From positions 5,507,001 to 5,571,000 of the forward strand of contig NW_025062476.1 of the NCBI RefSeq assembly GCF_000002995.4: a stretch of 64,000 nucleotides of DNA, read 5' to 3'. The stretch is from Brugia malayi (lineage: Eukaryota; Nematoda; Chromadorea; Rhabditida; Onchocercidae). Position numbers and translations under genes: made by a program. Below, one piece after another: positions 57,601 through 64,000 of the stretch; positions within the stretch are counted from its first letter, which is position 1; every line of letters begins with the position of its first letter. The notes under the pieces are model-generated. The model searched no databases, was not told where the DNA came from, and saw nothing but the letters and a program-made list of their open reading frames with translations.

Positions 57601-58192
57601 TTAAATATTAGTGAATTTTTGAAATGGAATAACTTATTGTATGTAAATTAATCATAAACAATATTGATAACATTTTATTTTTGATATGGAAAAAATATAA
57701 AGTCTAATAAGAATTGCATATAACAAAATATTTTAGCAATTTAAAATTGATTTTAGATTTATGATGAACTCATTTCATGTGGTTTTAAAATATTTTTTGT
57801 TGCACCATCAAGTAAGTTTTTTCTTTTTTTAATTCAAATTATAAATTTGAATAAATTAGTGAACTTAATGACCTATTGTTTCTAATGCTTTTAATAAATC
57901 ATATTTAATAAATTTTTTTTGTTATAGTGTTAAATGTTTAAGGTAAAAATATATTTGTAAAAATAAACTTAAAATTTAGTATGAAAAAACTTTAAGATTT
58001 AAAATTTTTATTTGAAAAAGACTTTTCGGAGCTAAATTAATTATCATAGATTTAATGATTATTTAAAGAAACATTATTAATTCTAATAAATATTTAGGTA
58101 ATTTGATAAAAATGTTTGATGCGACCAATTTTTATGAAACTATACCAAGAAATGTTATCATTGATCAATTAGATGATGTTTACAATTTATAA
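51660..58192 (+). pseudogene. SLC26/SulP-type anion transporter, probably inactivated
   Basis: Exon-like blocks in order: about 51700-51858, 52035-52145, 52562-52815, 53394-53500, 53737-53890, 54006-54086, 54442-54588, 54708-54821, 55021-55097, 55217-55312, 55744-55837, 56117-56261, 57132-57248, 57757-57811 and 58098-58192. Together they span the SulP membrane domain (LSMAVLAIPQ, EPVRGLYTAIFPAFFY, FGTSRHNS, SGFVVGGCIHVFF, YPVTSGFASS) and a C-terminal STAS domain (YAIDCSSFSYVDHSGVVAIK). Such proteins exchange sulfate, oxalate or chloride. Visible lesions: an in-frame TAA at 52639-52641; AT instead of a GT donor at 51859-51860; TG instead of an AG acceptor at 53392-53393; phase does not match at the 55837/56117 junction; and a possible frameshift in the A run near 51720. 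Most of the frame remains well conserved, so inactivation is recent, or some lesions are assembly errors. Confidence 0.7.
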
Positions 58193-60048
58193 AAATATCA
58201 GAGCGATTAATAAATAAATCAATTAAAATTAATTCATTCAAAATGGATAACTTAATTAGAAGCATACTTCAATTAGGTATTGGTACTATTTTTTGTAATA
58301 TTATTTAATTAATACTCTTTAATTACGCTTGATTATGCTTAGTTGCTATTTGATTAATTTTATTTAATTATATTTGATTTTTTTTATTATATTTAATTAA
58401 ATTTACTTATAGACACTTTTTAAATTGATACTACTTAATTATACTGAATTTTTTAGAAGCATACTATTTAATCATATTGCTTTATGGATATTATTTAATC
58501 TCTTATTTTTTTTTTAAGAATAGCAGTCCGGTGATAATTTTCCTCAAAAAAAAAGTAATATTAGATTTTAAGTAAAAAATGGAAGAAAAATTTAGTTACT
58601 TCTATTACATCTTATTGTTACATTTATCTAATTTCTTTCAACTATTATGAACTATCGATTATATATCATTTGATAAAATAATGCAATTAATAATAATTAA
58701 TGAAATTCGAAATATAAAAGAAAGGGAAAAAAGTGTGATAAAACTAAATATGAAAATAAAAGTTAAAATTAAAAGAGTGCAAAAAAAAAAAAGAAAAGAG
58801 AAACTTATAGAAATTCCGACACATTTTTCGAGAATGGCTGATAATTATTTCCTGGGACTTTTTGAACGTTCAATAAAAGAAAAATTAATTTCAAGAATTA
58901 CAAAATAATAGCTACGCGAAAATCTATGTGAAATATCATTATATGAGTGATTAAATTTTTTTAATACAAATAAATACAAAACCATATAAATTATCAAAAT
59001 ATACCCAGCATTTAATGTGTTTGTTTAATTACTAATAGTGAATTTTCTCTAACTTCAAAGTCTTCTAATCATTAAACTCTTAGTTTAGCAAAATTAAAAA
59101 TGTCTTGAAACAGATGATTTACAACCTAATTTTTCGCTAAAAGAAATTTAATAAAACGAAATTATTTTCACAAATGATATTTGCTGATTTTATAACGTAG
59201 AAGATTTAAAAGCACTCACTAGTTTCCTATGTAATTTACTCGCAAATACTTCCTTTGCTATTACATTATTGCACTCAGTGATAAGATACACCTCTGCCAA
59301 ATACTACTAATGTTTCAGATAAATCCAATTTTATAGATGATTTGTGAGATGCATCATCCCTTATGATTGCATAATATGTTCAAATGATAGCGAAAGAACA
59401 TTCCTATCAAACTTCAGCACTTTTAAAGTTATATTTATGAACTTCAGATTCCAAGCAACATTTTTTGGAATTCTTTTTAACACATCACATCAAACCTTCA
59501 TCGCTCATTCTCGAAGTAACACCAAATGGTTTTTTCTTTTTTTTTCACGAAATAATTGACGCTGGCCGACACTTTTAACTTATCACAGCAACTCATTTAG
59601 CAAAACAGAGAACTATTCCGAAAGTCAAAAACGTACAACACTATTGCTGCTGTATATCAGAGATGTAATGAACTTCAACTTTCAACATTTTTTAAACAGC
59701 GTTCATTATTGCTAGCAAGTAGTCAGTAACGATCTATAACACAAATATGTAAAAAAAAAGAAAAAAATTTCTGAATTGATTTATTACTTGAAACTAAAAC
59801 TCGTACAACAGAAATATAAGCTACCCATTGTAATTTAAAAAAAAAAAAACACACACACAAATATCAACTACGAGAGATATATGATAAAATGTTATGTAAA
59901 AGAGAAAGTTTTCTTAGAAATGAAGAAATGCATATCTACTCATTTCAATAATAAAATTACAAAAAAATTTTAATGTTGTTTTTCCATAATAGTAATCTGG
60001 TTTTGTTATTATTAGACCATAGTGATGATAATGTACCACCAGTACTGT
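58193..60048. other. Intergenic region between SLC26-like gene and GAPDH copy 2
   Basis: About 1.9 kb with no recognised gene. At 58280-58500 loosely repeated phrases of the type ttaattatattgattatttaatta occur. The part next to 60048 should be the 3' UTR of the minus-strand GAPDH gene. A short (CA)n follows a poly-A run near 59845-59860. Confidence 0.45.
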
Positions 60049-62228
<2,180 letters not shown>

Positions 62229-63470
62229 AATGAATCGATGAAAATGCCTCGGAAGAATGTGTAAAGCAGAGCTGATATGGAGTAACAGCGTTAAATTTTT
62301 CTTTTTTTTTAAAAAAAAATTAGTTGATAAATACAAACACAACGCACAAATACGATGAAAAAAACCAACATAACACCGGTTGTATTTTTTTGCCTCAACA
62401 TAATTATATTACTCTTGCATCTCCTTCAAGTATGAAAAATAAGTTGTTTAAAACAACTTCGCTGTCTGAATTAAACTACTTATCTTACATTGTTGTCATT
62501 CAGAAAAGAAAGACTATAGAAGTCTAAGTATAGCGTCGAGTTTCTTATGTATCATATAGATAATTAAAGCTAAACAGAAGAAAACAATCAGGTGATAGCA
62601 CTAGCAAAACCTTTGAAATAACAAAAATTCTTGAACAGCTGCCGCTCAGTTTTCAAGATGACACCATCAAATATCTTTGAATGAAATACTTATACAGTGC
62701 AGTGTAATACTAAGCTAATTATTATGCAAATTAATTGTTCACCGTAAAGGGTGACATGGAGGGAAGGTCACTGTGAAGTTGCTATAGAACGATCCAATCA
62801 GTGATGTGATGTAATCTTTGATCCGATCATACTAATTTCTCTATTTCTTTACTACAAATCGTTAGAATATAGCACGACTTGCAACTGTAATCAATCATTT
62901 GCATTTACATACTGCAAAGGTCAACCATCACCAACAGACATTGAAAATAATGTGAAGAATGAATCAATTCCCGTTTCTAATTCAAAAAAAAAAGAACCCA
63001 TTAGTATGAAACTTCGCCATAAAAAAATTTTTTTTTCACTCTTAACGCACAAAACACACTAAACCATTCACTCCAGAAGAACTGTGAACAGTGAATGTGA
63101 ATGTTAACATTAACGACGTCAACGACAACAATTTTAGTTCATGGACCAATTAAAACAATATTAACGTATGTCATACCTATATAACATAGACCTTAATACC
63201 ATACAGGTGATAGGCAATTTAATTATTTAAATGAAGTTTTTGTTAAATCAATCACTAAGCGTTGACAAATGCAAAAAGATAAATGTATCTGATCCATCTG
63301 ATAAGATATCACTTGGTGACAACAACAACCCACAACCAAGCAACAACTACAGCTCACATCGCTCACTGATTTTACCCTTCAAGCAACTAAATGCCCAACA
63401 ATACTGCTCGGGCGCGATGGATCGATCCGCACTTGCACCACCGCTGGGCGCATCTATCCTTCACACATAC
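62229..63470. promoter_or_regulatory. Upstream region of GAPDH copy 2
   Basis: About 1.2 kb preceding the minus-strand start codon. It is less AT-rich than the rest of the window, with no convincing gene. It contains gtgatgtgatgtaatc near 62802-62817 and ACGTC/CGTCAACG near 63114-63125 as possible factor sites, but nothing can be assigned. The frame at 63231-63521 ends in repeat-derived His/Thr codons and is rejected as a gene. Confidence 0.4.
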
Positions 63471-63476
63471 ATACAT

Positions 63477-63510
<34 letters not shown>

Positions 63511-63920
63511 CGCACTTTTAATATTCCTGTATGACACACACACAGTTTTAGATACACTTCAGTGTAGGCAGACAAAATACATACATACCCAAGCGGACAC
63601 ATGCAGACAGACACACGTAGAAACACACACAGACACAGACATACATGCAGATCACTTGTGCATTGCGTTCCTATGCAATACACATATATATTACATACAC
63701 ACATTCATTTGAAGTGAACAGACGAACATACACAGACATATTGCACCTAACAGTCTGTATTATTGGAATGTGATGGTTGAGTGGGGAGAATTACGAATGA
63801 GAAGGACTTTCTGTTAGAGGTGACAGTTGCAACAGTCTTGCATTGCACTTGACAAGGATGCACACAGACACACACATACACGGACATACACGAACGTTTA
63901 TACAATCCAAGAGGAAAGTA
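63470..63920. repeat. CA/CAGA/CATA-rich cryptic simple repeat
   Basis: Begins with (CATA)n and (CA)n, then (AT)n at 63490-63512, then about 400 bases of interspersed acacagacac, catacacaca and gacagacac phrases. It ends near a purine-rich gagacagggagagagaggag segment at 63930-63950. Probably derived from expansion and decay of simple repeats. Confidence 0.8.
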
Positions 63921-64000
63921 GAGGGACAAGGAGACAGGGAGAGAGAGGAGCAGAGATAGCACATCGGTCGTTTTTTATTGATTAATGAAGAACGGCTGAT

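Noticed and set aside
58681..58908. 75-codon Lys-rich + frame after the SLC26-like gene
   Set aside because: Strong Lys/Ile bias from A-rich DNA; the C-terminal part looks slightly more protein-like, but nothing supports expression.
63231..63521. 96-codon + frame upstream of GAPDH copy 2
   Set aside because: It ends in HisThr and IleTyr runs translated from CA/TA repeats, and no homology is seen.

Overview
The window is AT-rich nuclear DNA from a eukaryote with short coding exons, GT-AG introns and long A/T runs. The gene set points to a parasitic nematode, probably a spirurid or filarial species. The strongest clue is a secreted DUF148 (SXP/RAL-2-type) protein, a nematode-restricted family; a nematode-like chymotrypsin-fold protease is also present. 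The species assignment is an inference. No bacterial, viral or Wolbachia-like gene, CRISPR array or intact transposon was recognised. Gene models were assembled by hand from open frames, splice dinucleotides and splice phase; nearly all junctions keep phase.

Layout. (1) 200-2254, +: 3' part of a serine protease. (2) 3389-9722, +: complete coatomer gamma subunit. (3) 9977-13418, +: small unrecognised protein with a four-cysteine cluster. (4) 14097-20603, -: nucleoporin Nup88. (5) 20604-29127: about 8.5 kb of AT-rich DNA without a convincing gene. (6) 29128-36581, -: exocyst subunit Sec6/EXOC3, with a 133-bp intronic duplication that copies a splice donor. (7) 38004-41348, +: ZCCHC4-type rRNA adenine methyltransferase, head to head with Sec6. 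(8) 42434-42662: a pure 229-bp TG tract. (9) 43562-46197, +: DUF148 secreted protein. (10) 47991-50247, + and 60049-62228, -: two GAPDH genes in inverted, tail-to-tail orientation. (11) 51660-58192, +, between them: an SLC26 anion-transporter gene carrying several disabling lesions. (12) 62229-64000: upstream DNA of the second GAPDH gene, ending in CA-rich repeats.

Most genes are unrelated housekeeping functions: COPI vesicles, nuclear pore, exocyst, rRNA modification and glycolysis. The most striking structure is the GAPDH pair. From just before exon 2 to codon-level precision near the end of exon 6, the two genes look almost identical over about 1.65 kb, introns included and without length change. 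Exon 1, the end of exon 6 and exon 7 have clearly diverged. That pattern fits recent ectopic gene conversion between inverted paralogues.
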